DNA of 64,000 nucleotides from Clavelina lepadiformis (Eukaryota; Chordata; Ascidiacea; Aplousobranchia; Clavelinidae): the NCBI RefSeq assembly GCF_947623445.1, contig NC_135248.1, positions 10,664,977-10,728,976 of the forward strand. Reading direction: 5' to 3'. Positions 37,101 through 50,641 of the stretch are shown piece after piece (positions within the stretch are counted from its first letter, which is position 1; each line of letters starts with the position of its first letter). Below the pieces are notes generated by a model. That model made no database searches. It was not told the origin of the DNA and saw nothing but the letters and a program-made list of their open reading frames with translations. The position numbers were made by a program, and so were the translations under genes.

Positions 37101-38768
37101 AGTGAGTGGCTGCATGTTTAGATCGCTATCAACTATGAAAATAACCGAAAATAACAAATATCATCTTAAAGGGGGATGTCCAGCGTCATGATGAATCTAG
37201 TGGCATTGACAGGCGCTGTTTCTTTCTGTCAGAAAAGTGACGTCAAACTTAAAGGAAAGATTTTATTACTCAAAGCAATTCGCCCTGTTTTGTAAGTTTA
37301 TCTTAATGCAATGTCTTTTCTTTACTCCAGGTGACGTAACGCATTAATGATTTTATGATCTTGCTTCAGACAATTACGTAAGCAGCTTTAAGACTTTAGA
37401 AGAAGCTTGAGAGAAACTAACCAAGACAAATAACGCATCTGTTTAAACCGAGTTTGAGGGATTTCTGACCACGTACTAACAACTTTTGATGCCGTTTACG
37501 AGTTATGAAGACTACTTCGAGAAACAATAATAATTAATTATCTATCTTGGACAGGCATGTGCAACCTTTTTCACTGGAGGGCCAAATACAAAATTTTGAA
37601 TGACAACGCGGGCCACAGGATTTTTTTCCAGAAAAAATTAGTATCATAAAACGACTTTCCTGTGCAGTTTATATAGTTAAAAAATAGATTTAATGTAGTC
37701 CACGACACGAAAATGCGAAAATTTCCATTGCTTTGATGTAAACTGCATCAAATAGTGATGGCTAGTATGAACTTCTAACATTTTGCTGAGCACCACGCGG
37801 GCCGCTTTGAACAACCTGGCGGGCCGCACTGTGGCCCGCGGGCCACTGGTTGCACATGTCTGATCTTGGATATAACAATTAATGCGCAACTTATAAAAGA
37901 GATACCGATAATAAACTTGTTTACTTGATCTTATCTACTTGGCTAAACTGTGAAGTGCATAAGACTGACACCTTAATTACACCACTTCTTGCGTTCACTT
38001 ATAGTTGTTGTAGTTAGCTATTGGTTTCTTTATTATATGTCAACCTGTATATAAGTAACCGCTTTCCATCTCAAAAAGTATGAGTTGCTAAAATGAAAGA
38101 TACCAGCGGAGAGCTGTCGTGTAACGACTAGCTCGGGGGTGAGCGCAAAAGATCTAATGGTCGATAACTGAGTGTCTACTGAATGGTAAGATATGTCTGA
38201 AAGATGATCATGGAATGTATATGTAGTGAAGCGAATGTAAAGAGTTTAAAAGTGATAATTACCCTTCGCACGTTATGTTTTTTTCTGGAACGTTAAATAG
38301 ATTAATTATACGAAAATTTGAGAGGCTAATCTAACATAATGCACGTTAAAGCAAATATTTGTCTGTTATAAGTTGGCTGCTGATGCCTAGAGTTTTCTAG
38401 GCTGAGTTAGCTCCCTTGGGAGAATAGATAGACAGATGCGAGTCACAGTTAATAGAGGAAAAAGTCATCTCAATATAAAATTAAAACAAGCTCGTAAGAA
38501 ACAGATATTTCTGCTTATCAAAGGCTTGATTTAAGCTTTTTCAGAGAATCTGCATAAAAAGCTACAACCGGCTCACCTGGATTACATTTTAGCATTGACC
38601 AAACAGACATCTAGGCTAAAGTTAGATTAATTTCAGAACATTCAGTAACTCAATAATTTTTAAGTTAATTTATAAGCTCCATTAACAAGATAAAACTAAC
38701 AACTTACGTGCTTCCACATAAACCAACGGCAAGGCAAGTAATAAGGAAAAGCAAACTATTTGCTTCAT
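34139..38768 (-). CDS. Secreted thrombospondin type-1 repeat protein
   Basis: Minus-strand exons 38708-38768, 36793-36877, 36255-36504, 35812-35989, 35254-35405 and 34803-34986 join in frame (about 303 residues). The first encodes a signal peptide (MKQIVCFSLLLALPLVYVEA). The rest carry about five TSP1-type repeats, e.g. WGTWSDWGDCLGLPC with GGRFRSRNC, DWSPYFYTAC, CSELCGNGYRLGTRLC, HWGDWRNFGDCTQACSPG with RSRDC, and GEYIQITRVC. TSP1 repeats bind matrix or cell-surface partners; they are often C- and O-glycosylated and occur in ADAMTS-like, hemicentin and other extracellular proteins. No protease or membrane domain is seen. Downstream of 34803 the frame breaks: a further TSP1-like stretch (CSSSVYNMTDAYNC) lies in another frame at about 34605-34790, then a 20-nt candidate exon near 34455-34474 and an open frame ending at 34139. 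The 3' structure is unresolved. Support is 0.85 for exons 1-6 and low beyond. Confidence 0.75.
35481..35734. repeat. Foldback repeat with TTAATCAC/GCGACA units in a TSP1-gene intron
   Basis: The left arm (about 35506-35588) and right arm (35666-35734) are inverted copies matching over about 68 bp, with one extra 15-bp unit (GCGACATTTAATCAC) in the left arm. Further copies of the same unit precede the left arm from 35481. The loop is about 77 bp. It lies in the intron between exons 4 and 5 of the TSP1 gene. There is no coding content; probably a MITE-like foldback element. Confidence 0.85.
36878..38707. other. First intron of the TSP1-repeat gene
   Basis: Large intron between the signal-peptide exon and the first TSP1 exon. 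It contains the hAT MITE at 37552-37862 and no recognised exon. Confidence 0.6.
37552..37862. mobile_element. hAT-type MITE, 311 bp, with perfect 8-bp target duplication
   Basis: The ends are CAGGCATGTGCAACC and the complement of CAGACATGTGCAACC; ATCTTGGA is duplicated at 37544-37551 and 37863-37870. GGGCCGCACTGTGGCCCGCGG near the right end is typical of hAT-derived elements. No transposase. It sits in intron 1 of the TSP1 gene. Confidence 0.93.
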
Positions 38769-39915
38769 TTTCGAAACTGTTTGGGTTGGGTCGTACTAAA
38801 ATGTAAACAGTCTGTAGCACTCAATATAGCATGTTTAACTCGTTGGCCTGGCATAAATTACGGACATTACGTTTGCATGGAGGAAAGAGTTTTGTCACTT
38901 CTACTAATACGATGCAATTTCCACCCAGAACGCACACAGGAAGTTCTTATCTTTCATGAAAGCAATTATGTTGTTTGTTTATGAAGTGGAGTAGCCTATT
39001 AACTGAAGCTTTGATAAAAAACCACCAAACAGAAAAAACTGCGTTTTTCCCCCAGCAAATAACTAAACTATTGGCAACTACCACTTAGCCAATTAACAGA
39101 AAGTACGTTTAGCCTATACTTTCGCGAAAAACCACATCCAACCGATTGAAATGTGGTTAAGAATAGATTTAGGGTCGTACACTAAGACCTACTGCATGCT
39201 AAGCCATAAGCAAAAGGAAATTATTATTAACTTAGCCCACTCACAGATTAAATTACGGTAGATAGAAAAACTTGGCTCATTGGATTCCAAAACATGGCGC
39301 AAAATATAGCTTGCATATACCCATGAGTTATTTATAACAACTGCGATCATTATGAATAGATTTTTAACTAAGTTGTGTTTGCTTTTGCAACACTGTCGCT
39401 CGAAAGGGCGTGGGCCAAGACAAGATACCGGTAGCGCATCACGTGACGTAATTTTGAGGCCGTTTGAACCTATATTCAGATAGTCCGACTCACTGAACGC
39501 CACTTGCTTGAGCAGACTGTGCAAATAAAACCGTAACCAATGAGATTTTACCAGACCACAGATATTGATAGTTCACCAAATACAGCCACTGAAGAAAAAG
39601 ATCATCAGAGAAAATAAACCTTGGGTTAATACCAGTTGAAAAAAGACTAACAGCATAGCGAGTAAATTATGATAGACGACTAATTTGTTTGGAGTAATTA
39701 TTACAAACAGGCCATTTTGTACTTATCGGATAACGATATTATTCTTTTATTAATATGTATCGTCTCACGTCTCAAAACAAATGCATTGGAAAAAAAGAAT
39801 GGAATGCGGTAATAATTTGGCAGCCAGCCGTTTAGAACACTATTCCATATAGGAAGTGTACAATTTCGTTGGCGTTGATTCTGAATAAGTGAACATAATG
39901 CAAGTTGTATGCGGC
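38769..39915. other. Short intergenic, TSP1 gene 5' flank to MIOS 3' end
   Basis: Both neighbours are on the minus strand, so this must include the TSP1 gene promoter and the MIOS 3' UTR. AATAAA on the minus strand at 39746-39751 is a likely MIOS poly(A) signal. No gene seen. Confidence 0.5.
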
Positions 39916-42900
39916 TCAACCGGTTGGTAGGTCGGACCCACAGTAACACTCGCAGTCGGTAACTGGACATTGAACATGTTTCCTAAAAACATCATAATTC
40001 AAAAAAAGTACAACATTTTTACATGATACAGCTTCTTCTGGCTAAACCAAGTGAACGTTCTTCCATTGTAATAGTAATACTGGAACCATTTACAAGTTGG
40101 ATGCTGAACAAAGTCTAAAATAAAGTTAAGGTTTGAAAAAGAAAACTTTCTTACTCAAACCACTCCATCAAGTGAGCTTGATGACCGCCATGTCTGCATT
40201 TCATACACCAGGATGTCCATTTTGATACATCTACCATATACAATGGCACGAGTGACATATAATCAATTTTAACAAATTTAAAACGTATTAAACAACAACC
40301 CAGTCAAGGTGATATTGGATACCTCAGTCACAAAATTAAGTTCGGGTGAAAAATATATGCTGTAGTATGGTTGCAGGAGTAAGTTACCTGTTTCATTGTG
40401 CCTGGTTCCTAAATGCATGGAACAAACGGAACATCTCGGTAAAGGTTTACGACAGGAAGGACAGCTAGATATCTGGCGAACATAAAGCGCGTGAGAGGTT
40501 GCCAAGCGCAGTAACGACACAACAGCTGCATTAAACTTCAAGAACAGATCATCAAAAGTTAAACTCACTGAGCTTTGCATTCCTATCCCACCGCCCATAT
40601 ATCCCCGGCCACGGGCTAAAACGTAAAATATTGAAGCCGGTTATAGTGTTTAATATAAGCAAACTGGCTAAGGTCCTATCTAGTAACACATTATGTGCGC
40701 CAACACGAAGAAGAGGATAACAGTCCAAGCCAGGCCCGTCTTAACAGCATAGCAGCCCTTCAAGCAACACGATATATCGATAGGTTAAAACATGTATCAA
40801 TCAGTATGGTGTACAGGTAAGTTTTTTCGCTTGTAAGACCCCTCCCCAGAACAATGTGTTTTTGTTAAGACGATCCTGGCTGCCACGCCGAACAACAAGC
40901 CCACCACCATATTAGTAATACTGTGTGTGCATTTGAACTAATTGTGCGTTTAAGTGCCCCACACTTCAATGCTATACCTGGCGACACTGGCGAAATTAAA
41001 TGATTAGGTCGGGACATGATGGGTGGCTTCTGGTCCTGCTGTTTGTCTGTGAACGTAATTATAACCACACAAAAATCTCCATGTTCTATATCTTATTATA
41101 TTACGTTATCCATGATTTTCTATATTCAAATTATAACCCTGAGCTTTGTGCTTCCTTTAAGTACGCTTACTGACCATGTATCATGCGGCAGCATTATTGT
41201 ATTTTATATACAATTGCACAGTTTCTAGATATCGTTTCTCTTCATTGTATAAGCCATACATTATACGAAATAAATGTTTCTGACAACACAACCTAATTCA
41301 TAGCATATTTGTAATATGTAGTACTTTTACAGCTAATTTCTACCTGTGTTGGGACATTTTGTAGAAACTTCTATCGCATTCAAGGCTTGAAGTTGTGAGC
41401 TGACAAACGACTTCAGATTCAAGCTAGACTGACTACTTTTTGGGGAAGCAACCTTTCGCATTAATTTCACAAGAGATGACGGACTTTCGGTGTGGTCCTT
41501 GCTCTGGCGATAGATTCGTGGAGACAATTCTGCTGTATATGCTGGAGTACCAAGCCTGGACCTCAGTATCGTCTTACTGATCCTCACAGGCGAAGTGATT
41601 GAAGCTTTAGCGCAAAAATCTTTTAAACACTGGCTATTGCAACAACGATAACCATATTTCTGTAAAGTTGGTGATGACTGAACCATGTTAACCTAAGTTT
41701 ATAGCAAAATATAAAACAAATCGGCACTCTGAAGGTTAACTTTACTTTTGATTTTTATATATTTCTGCAATACAGGAACTAGAGCATGTCTGGTTCATAC
41801 GGATACAACCTAAATCATAGAGTAGGAAACTATTGAACTAACAGTTCTTGCTTTTCAAACTTTCTACGGACTACTGAGGACAATGCTACTTTACTTTGTA
41901 CAACTTGCTTTAGGTAAAGAATGCATTCCATATTCTGGCATTTCTCAGTATCATAACCTTACTGTAGCTGAGAGATTTCACATCAGTACTTACACATCCA
42001 AATAGTAAGTTTCAAAAAAATTTACAAGTCGCAGCAAACGATCATAATGTCTTACTTGTAGTAGGTGCAGGTGTGCTGGAAATGTTTTTATTGCAGTAGT
42101 TACAGTGAATATAAACTTGAGAGGTGGTTCGTTGAATGCCGCTGGCTTTTGCCCATTGCAAATCAAACTCACTCCTCTCCAAACACAACTTCCACTTGTT
42201 AAGAAGTTGACAGTAACTAAGATTGAGAAATAAAAAGATTCGCGTCTTTGCAAGCTCCACTTTTGATCTAATTAGTTATTACTTTTTATTATTTGTAATT
42301 ACTGAATTACCTCTCCTTCCAATGTAAAACATTAGGACCAAGCAGAGTCTGGGAGTTGTTAGTTTGCATAATCACAAGCAAAGCAGTCTGCATATCACCT
42401 GTCTGAATAAACATGAACAACGTTTGATTAATTTAAACTTGGGTGTGTTACATTTTATAGGAATTTTCGAAACAAGAAAGTTAAAAAGTGAAAATAACAT
42501 CTTCTCAAAATTAATTAAGATTTTAAAATATCTATATAAGATCTAATATGATATAAGACATACAGTATAATAAAAAAGAAAACATATTAAAACAAAATTG
42601 ATCACAGACCGAAAAATATCAAAACAAAATTTGTGCCAATACTTTTTGGTTTGGAATAGTGGTTTATCTGTTTTGTATTTGGAAAAATGTGATTCGTTAT
42701 TTCGCTGTGAAAAAAAATTCCAGTTTGGAAATTTCATGTTTTGAATATTTTGGTTTTCCATTTTCTTGTGTTTCGCTTTCGGTAATTCTGAACTGAAATG
42801 TTATAGCGGACTAAAAGTTCTATGTAACTGGCATTTAATATCAAAGAAAAATTACAATTAACAAACAAACAAGAAAAAGAAACTGGTATCTATAGAAGCA

Positions 42901-45900
42901 AAAAATTAACCTTGTTGACATAGTTCTGCAGTAATTGCACTCCATTACTGCCAGTTAAGCCAGTTACAAGTGCTCCTGATAAAGTACCAAGGCTTGTCAC
43001 ATCACTTGCAAGACGACTGAGGTAGCTAACCAGTGACGAATCAGGAAGGTATATACAAGCAAATGCAACACGATCTTGCACTAGAATGGTCTACAACAGA
43101 GATAAAATGCTGTTTATTGCTCAGAGTGTTATAGAAATAGGAGTGGCTAATTGTAACAAATAACAAGTAACAAATTGCGCATGTGCTGCTACCACCCACC
43201 ACAAATCAACTATCTTTTGCTTTGTTTTTACAATTATGTAATAAATTGATTGGTCTCATTTAATTATCTTCCGGCGTAAGTTTTTTGTTTATGTTCAATA
43301 TATTGACAACACTAATTTTATCATTAATGCTAAAGAAGCAGATGATTTCAACTATGACTTAAAATATACAATAAGTAAAAGAAAAAAGGCAATAAGCTTA
43401 CAAGTTAGAAACTTTAAAAAAGTCTATGATAATTAGTTAACCTTTGACTGCAATTTAAAAAATGTTTTTACGTTACACAGTAGAAACACAAACAAGTTTA
43501 GGTCAATAGCAAGCACTAAGTAAACATGGGTAGAATGACTTACTTTATTGCTTAGTATTGGCTCAAACGTCAAACTTTCATTCTCATTTGATTTGTTTTC
43601 CTCAGCACAAGCAATGAGAAATGCAAAGGCCATTTGCAAATATGCACTCTTGAGTTCATTCTGCAAACGTCGGCAAGTGTCCAACCACAAAGTTGGGCTT
43701 CCACTTCCAGTGTAACCACTCAAAGCCATAGCTACAGCTGAAAACTGCAGGTCAGTGTTACCTGGATAGACAACAAAGTTCAATGCGAAACAAGAGCAGT
43801 CATGTTTTTAGTAAAAACTCAGCCTCTTTATTGTACTTCTAACAGCTAAGCCTTACTTTCAGTCAGTTCAAATATAAGAGATGTGATATCAAATACGTGA
43901 AGTGTGCTGTACATAATTTTACACAGTTAACAACTTAACACACACAGTAACAGTTTAACAATTTAACACACACCTTTCTTTGAAGAAGCAAGATTTAAAA
44001 TCTCAATTGCTAGTTTTAGATCAAGATGCCAAACTGCAATGGTGCAAGCTCGTTCTGTTGCACCAGAAGTTTGCAAACGTCTTACAAGTGCTTCTCCGAT
44101 GCTGTTTCGTCCAAACCTTTCCACAGCTTTGCCGACAGAGCTTCCCCAATCACATAAGCTCAAAACAGCATTTCTGAAATATTGTTCCAAAACTTTATAA
44201 TTTTAAAAGTATTGTTACGGTTTTGACATAGTTATTTGAAGGCAAAGGGACCGTTTGAATCAAAAGTACATAGTCATATTAAATGCAAATAAGAGCAGAA
44301 AAATCCCTTAAGGCAAGACACAACTTTTTCAAAACATTTTAACAACTTTGGAATAGTACTGAACAATGCTAAGCTATATAATTGCTCCTATGGCGCAGAA
44401 AGGTTCAATCCCGGCGATTAAGGCAAAGAAAAAATACACAAAAAAGTAAGTTCCATATTAACTGCAACACATGAACATTTTCAGGGGACTTTGTTGCAGC
44501 CACCAGATAAATGTGGATTATAAACAACCAGTATCGTAGTTGAAATGATTTTATTAACAAATGTCTTTTATTATTAGCTACAATTTTCATCACTAAATTC
44601 TATTTTGTTTGATATAATTTTCTTACCTTTTCTTGCTTGTGTACGTGACACTTTTAGTGGATGGGACACCAATCCATTGTATAGTTTCAGTTGTTGAATG
44701 ATTTGTATTTGAATCGCCGATCGATTCTGCAAATAGAAAAATTGTTAAGCAATCCTAATCAATATTAGAATCATAAAAGTAATTGCTTAACAGGCCATGT
44801 ATATAACTAAACAATTCCTGTAACTTGACACTTGCAGTGTTTATGACTGCAGTTTTAATGTAACGCAGCATTATGAATAATACTGGTATTCATGCAATAC
44901 TTAAAACAATATACCCTTCATTACAGCCAGTACACCGCTGAAATAGGCAGACTTTCCGATTTTAAGTGACTGTCTCCTGGGCGTTGACCTTGGTTTGTTG
45001 TGAATAAAACCCGTAGTGGGTTGGGGTCCACTTGGGGAAAGAATAGCCGGAGTAGATGAATTGGGTTGAGTAAGATGATTAATCCTGTCGATCCACTCCC
45101 ACAGAAGATGAAGGTCAATGTTCTCTGGCTCCAAACACAGCTCGATGTTTTTTAAAGGATTATCTGTGAAAAATCAACATAATCTTATTAAAGGATAAGA
45201 ACAAATCATTCATGGATACCCAAGCGATGTCATTACTGTCGATGCAAACATCAGTAGTAATTCATAGTTCAACTGTCTCAATAAACTTATGTAAGATACA
45301 ATTAAATGCCACCAAAATTTTGATGAATGCAAAAATAAACACACTATGAATACTGTATATATATATATAAAAATTGTGTAGCTGCTAATAAGGAATATTC
45401 ACATTGGTTCGACTTAATCCATCCACCTAACTATATGTAAGCAAAAAATAATACAGTACCATTTACTAAACCGTAATTGTTTTTGGCCCTTTTCATGATT
45501 ATTTGACCCACATCAACAAATTCAGCTGAAAACTGTGAAAATGAAGTATACCATAGGTCAACATGAAAAATTAATTATATACTGTATGAATCACAAACAT
45601 GAAATTTGAAACATAAAAATATTGTAACTGTTCACAGCGAGCGATGGCAAAATTAAGCAAAACAAATTTAAAACAGTTGGCACTATATAGCCTATACAGT
45701 TATTAGCTATACAATACATACTATGCTGTCGGAGTTTTGGTGAAATGCTAAGTTATCTGGATGTGAATAATAAAAGCAGTCATAACCCGATGTTACAGAA
45801 AAACTTCGATTTCCGTTCCAGCATGCAGATGTTCTTTCCAGTATTCCAGTAACCTGTGTACATTTTATACTTTGATCATGTCATGATTAAAAGTAGTGGT

Positions 45901-48900
45901 ATCATTTCTTAAATCAATCTTACATGGAATGAAGAAGCATTGCTTAATGTTAACAGGGAATTGGGTTGCACAGGAAGCCAAGTAAAGCCGTTAACCCATG
46001 TCATCCAGTCTCCAGCCTAGCAGAAAAATGATTTTACTAAACATAGTGATAGTTGAATTTTTGATGCTGTGAAGTAGGCTATTGTTAAAAAGCATTCAGC
46101 ATATTACCATACAAGTTTATTTAACAATTTCTATTCAAGTTCATCCGTCCTGTTTTCAAAAGCATACCTAAGTCACCTAATTACAACAACAAACGGCAAA
46201 GCAGATGAATATATTACAGTATAAAAACGTCGAAAAATGAGATAAGATATATAACAGAGTAGTGGGGGTGGGAAGATGCAGTTGACATACAGGCAATTTT
46301 GGTTTTACGGTCCTCACGATTGGTTGGTAACCAACAATATTGAGATCCTGGTCTGAATAAAGTGCTTTGTGTAGCTCATAAACATACACAACATCATTAT
46401 CACTTGCTACTCCAAATCCGTCATGACCAGAATTTAAGAGGACCGCTAACATTCCTCCTCTGTGTGGGCTCCATTCTACCTGAAGAAAAGTATGATCATA
46501 ATATGACATTACGACAATCATAACCTGTAACATTTAAAATAAAAAATTATTGTCAATCAATGCTAAGACATGCTTTCCTAATCTTCCGAACCGACACCAT
46601 GTTTACTATTTTTATGTATGTATAACTGTATACATATATATGTAGCAAAGAATTTGAAATAATGCATAAACATAACTGTATATGAATTGCTTTCATATCT
46701 TTCACTGTAGCTAATTCAAAAATACAAAATGATTAGCTTTTCTCACACAAGCACCATCATTATACAGCATTGATAAGTTTTAAGAATCACAAATTTTGTT
46801 GCAAGTGATTGAAGAAATTTTAACAATCATGAAAAAACTTGGCACTCATTGCCTAGTGTTTCGACTAGTCACCAGTTAATGACTAACGCAGGGGTGGGCA
46901 AATTGCGGCTCGCGAGCCGCATGCGGCTCTCCGGCATGTTTTTTGTGGCTCTTCTAGTCGAATCGTAAAATTTCAAAAAAATTGTAAAGGCTACCAAGAG
47001 TACCGTTTATGAACGTTTCTGTCTATTTTTTCTTTATTTAGGCCAGCATTTCGTTTATGGCGTAACACTATACATAGAATCCGACATTGTTTTCAGGTAT
47101 AGATTCTATACTCTATGCTATGGCAAAGTGCGCCTCGCCGACATGTTTTTTATGGGTCTTCTAGCTAAAAAGTAATATCCCAAAATGACTACTAATAATA
47201 TAATAACCAAATTGACAAACACTGATTTTGCGGCTCGCTGGTGTTCATATTTTTCCGCAAGTGACTCTTTCATTGAACAAGTTTGCCCACCCCTGGACTA
47301 ATGGCTTTCAAAATTTGGTGAAAATATATAATTATTTCCTACCTTTCTGATATTATTGTTAACTGGAATGTTAACAACAGGTTTCACAAACTTCCTCAAA
47401 TCCCAAATAGAGACACTATTTTCACCAAATGATGCAATGCGGCTATCACAACATGGGTCAATGCAGATTCCAGATGTTGCCTGAAAGTTGTACAACATGG
47501 AACAAGAAAAATTATGAAATAAACCATCACTGCGAACAAAAACAAAAAGATCATGATGTTTCTTGTTGCAAAGAATAGCATATTGAATTAAAACTGTAAT
47601 AACACATCATCTAAGACATTTGTTTCACTCAAACCTTACCTTGTGGTTAATTGTTGAGCTCGAAATGCTACTTGATGGTGAACGAATATCATAAACACGA
47701 AGAAATTTATGATTAAATCCAGCAATTAAAGTACTTGTTTCGCCGCTTTGTCCAATCCAAGCCAGAGAGTTAACTGATTCGCCAGGGGTCAGTTCAACTA
47801 GTGGTTTAACAACCACAGATCTGTTTCGAAAAAATTTTCAGAGCCTTGGTTACGTATTGAAGTAACAAAGAGGCAATAGAACTGTTGAATTACTATCTTA
47901 GACCTATATATTTCTATTGTTATTTAGTTAAGATCAGTGACCTACTTTAATTACATAAGTTTTTGATGCATGCATAAATTAATAGCAACAATCGATATCT
48001 TTCGCAATTTGGCAACATGCTGCTATTTAGGCATGTGTGAGAATTCAGTAAGAGAAATTTGAGATGTTTTGTGTCCTTAGAAGATTCACGGGCCTCGAGG
48101 AAATTTGAGAAGGATGCAGATAGTTCTTCCCCAGTGTTTCATCCCTAGCGTTTCGTCCCCAAGGCATTTTCTCCAAATATCATGTCGTCCATGGTCAGTT
48201 TGTCTTTGGTCACCAGTGCTTAAATTGTTTACTTTAAATGTATATGAATAATCAAAGCTGGAGTGTGCTTGTTTTGTCGCTTACACTTCTGCTCTTTTTA
48301 GCAATGAAAGATGTTTTACTCCCGCGCATTTTCTAAAACCAATCGCATTGGTATGTTACAAATTTGTATTGTAAAACAACTGTCTAGCTGTAATCTAATT
48401 ATAAGTGCTTATCATTATATTGTATTTGTTGTAAATTTACGATATGATAATAGGTATGATAATATATTAGTTATGACTACCCTATCGTTAATTTTTGTAT
48501 TCAATTCGCATTCAAGAAAATGGCATAACACATTGCTTTCTTTGCTGTTCAATGCGTGAAATGTGAATTTAACACGCTTTAGTTATGAACAACATCATAC
48601 GAAAGTTTGCTTTTGTCATAACTTGTAAGTATTTTGTAAGGTCAGAGGTCTCACAATTACCAGAAATACAATTTTACAATAAATCATTTTTCCTTCAGAT
48701 AATTTTTCCAAAACATGGCTGGCTAGTTATTAATAACAGGTGTGTTGTCGAGCACGACATACATCGGCACAGCGTAACAACGTTGAGATTCGTCTTTAGC
48801 TTTGCTACTGACACAAGTAAACAACAGCCAACTCCTTTAACGCTATTGCCAGTATTTTGCAAAAACTGAACCAACGAAAGTGGGATACAAACCTGCAAAG

Positions 48901-50323
48901 ATCATTTTTTTATCTGACATCAGTTTATATATAGGCAATGTTACGTAGTCGTAGAACGCTGCTACACTCCACACTTTTCTTTCTTGTATCTGTGTTTGCA
49001 ATAACCATGCAGAAGGTGTCGCGAAGGCATGACCAATAGGCAGTAATAATGATACCAATGTATGTTGCTCGCTAATTGCAAAACTGCAGTGCTTTTAGCA
49101 GAACACATTGCTCTTTAGTCTTCAGTATAATATAAACTTGTAGCAAATGATATAATCACGACATATTAAGAATTCAGGTTTGACTCCATTGGTATATAGT
49201 ACGTATGTGTGTATGGAAATATGTTAGTCGGGAATGACAGTTGAACACGAAATAACTCCGTAAATAAAATGCTTTAGGGACGAAACACATTTAAACCAAG
49301 TTTGAAAGTATATACATGTAGATAGAGCTAGTTAGTTAATATGTATCAAAAAATATAGTTAGTAACTACCGGTACTGCTTACGGTTGATTAGGAGAAGGG
49401 TTAAGTTCTGAACCAGACAACTTATTTCGTTCCGTCATATGGGAGAAATCACCTTTTGAATTCACATCCCAAACAACGAGTGAACTTTGTCTTATTTTCA
49501 TAAAATGGTCAATGATTAAAAGTTAGATAAGACACACACAGGCACATCTATCATCAATTTACAACCAGTCAGAATTATAAATATTGGAATGGAGATTAAT
49601 TAACTGTATATATATCAAAAAATCAATATACACAAGTTTGCAATTAATAAAATAACTGAAGATAAAAAATTAACAACTAAACAATTCATATAATACATAT
49701 GAAACATCATACTTTTGCTTATCAAAACCAACAGCAAGCCAGTTTGGATGATGTGTGTTCCAGGCCAATGCATTACATTGCTTTGAATGTTTTTGAAAAA
49801 ATTCCCTTTTTGGAAGATGCACCATGGACGAATAATCCATGAATTCAACAGATTTCAACACAACACGGCCATTACTTTGACCAAGTGCAATTATGTCACT
49901 GCATTCTTCAGACGGATGCCATGCCATACACTGAAAGACCGTACATAAATTCGTCAGTTAGTTTAAACCAATTGTTGTAGAAAATTTTATTATAATATTT
50001 TCATAAAAACAACTGCATACAAATAAACGTTATAATAATTATCATAACTAATAACATTTTTACATGAATATATATATATATGCCGATATATGTAATTGAC
50101 ACTTCAGCTAAAATTGCAGAGTTGACTTTCGCAACATGCACAACAAATAAAAAAAGTTTTATACCTTAACGTCTGTGTTAACATCGGTATCTTTTGAATG
50201 AAAACGACAAACAGAGATTTCTTCATCTTCAACAATGTCACCATAACAAAGTTTATAAAAGGAAAGATCACCATTTGTTACAGCGAATGTTTCATGATGA
50301 TGAGGATTAAATAATATTTCCAT
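39916..50323 (-). CDS. MIOS: MIOS (missing oocyte / GATOR2 subunit)
   Basis: MIOS is a GATOR2 component at the lysosome that relieves GATOR1 inhibition of TORC1 when amino acids are present. Twenty minus-strand exons join in frame into 921 codons (human about 875): 50165-50323, 49713-49930, 49383-49490, 47640-47820, 47343-47480, 46291-46479, 45924-46016, 45722-45853, 45460-45532, 44915-45163, 44627-44726, 43974-44173, 43544-43761, 42911-43090, 42311-42402, 42056-42216, 40569-40615, 40388-40472, 40155-40230, 39916-39982. The N-terminal half is a WD40 propeller (CMAWHP, ALGQSNGRVVL, KQCNALAWN, SLVVWDV, VSIWDLRKF). The middle is an alpha-solenoid (AMALSGYTG, QDRVAFAC, LVTGLTGSNG, TGDMQTA). The C-terminus is the zinc-binding RING-like region CNYC, CPSCRKPLPRCSVC, WCMKCRHGGHQAHLMEWF, CPVTDCECYC. 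The start is the ATG at 50323, just before the first propeller strand. Confidence 0.96.
41344..41686 (-). CDS. Open exon-like frame inside MIOS intron 16, unknown
   Basis: An ATG in a strong context (AACATGG) opens 114 codons on the MIOS strand, ending at a possible donor ACAG|GTAGAA. The product is Ser- and Lys/Arg-rich with an N-terminal cysteine cluster (RCCNSQCLKDFC). No upstream acceptor has the phase needed to insert it after MIOS exon 16, but its donor phase (1) does fit MIOS exon 17. It may be an alternative first exon yielding a RING-only MIOS form, a separate nested gene or chance. I recognise no domain. Confidence 0.35.
46888..47295. mobile_element. hAT-type MITE, 408 bp, in MIOS intron 5
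   Basis: The ends are CAGGGGTGGGCAAA and its complement (TTTGCCCACCCCTG), flanked by GACTAACG and GACTAATG, an 8-bp target duplication with one change. Subterminal GCGGCTCGCGAGCCGC is palindromic. No transposase frame. It is an intronic insertion and does not touch a splice site. Confidence 0.93.
47821..49382. other. MIOS intron 3
   Basis: Largest MIOS intron apart from intron 16. Around 48135-48225 lie repeated phrases (GTTTCATCCC, GTTTCGTCCCC, GTCGTCC) resembling a decayed repeat. The plus-strand open frames at 48311-48869 have no family resemblance. Confidence 0.5.
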
Positions 50324-50641
50324 GTTTTAATTTAACATAGCCTAGCCATTCTATAGCACAGAAGAAGTTAACTCAAATGGGTTAATGAAATGTTATCAGA
50401 AATGAAGCTCTGTATTTCATCAGATCACCCTTGTATGTGTTATTATACCTAGCGGCAACCATAGTATGTCTATATACTGTTCATAAGTCATGATTAAGCT
50501 ATTAACGATAGGTTGTACAGGTACAGTTAGATGGTTATGATCCTAAGTTTGCAATTAATCCGAGCTGACAATGCCAATTATCGACAAACTGATTATTTAC
50601 CAATTAATAAAGGTACTTTGGGTTTTGTCCAGAGTATAGAC

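Noticed and set aside
44390..44425. GGTTCAATCCCGGCG resembling a tRNA B box, next to TGGCGCAG resembling an A box
   Set aside because: The two boxes are too close and no cloverleaf or acceptor stem can be drawn; at most a decayed tRNA-derived fragment.
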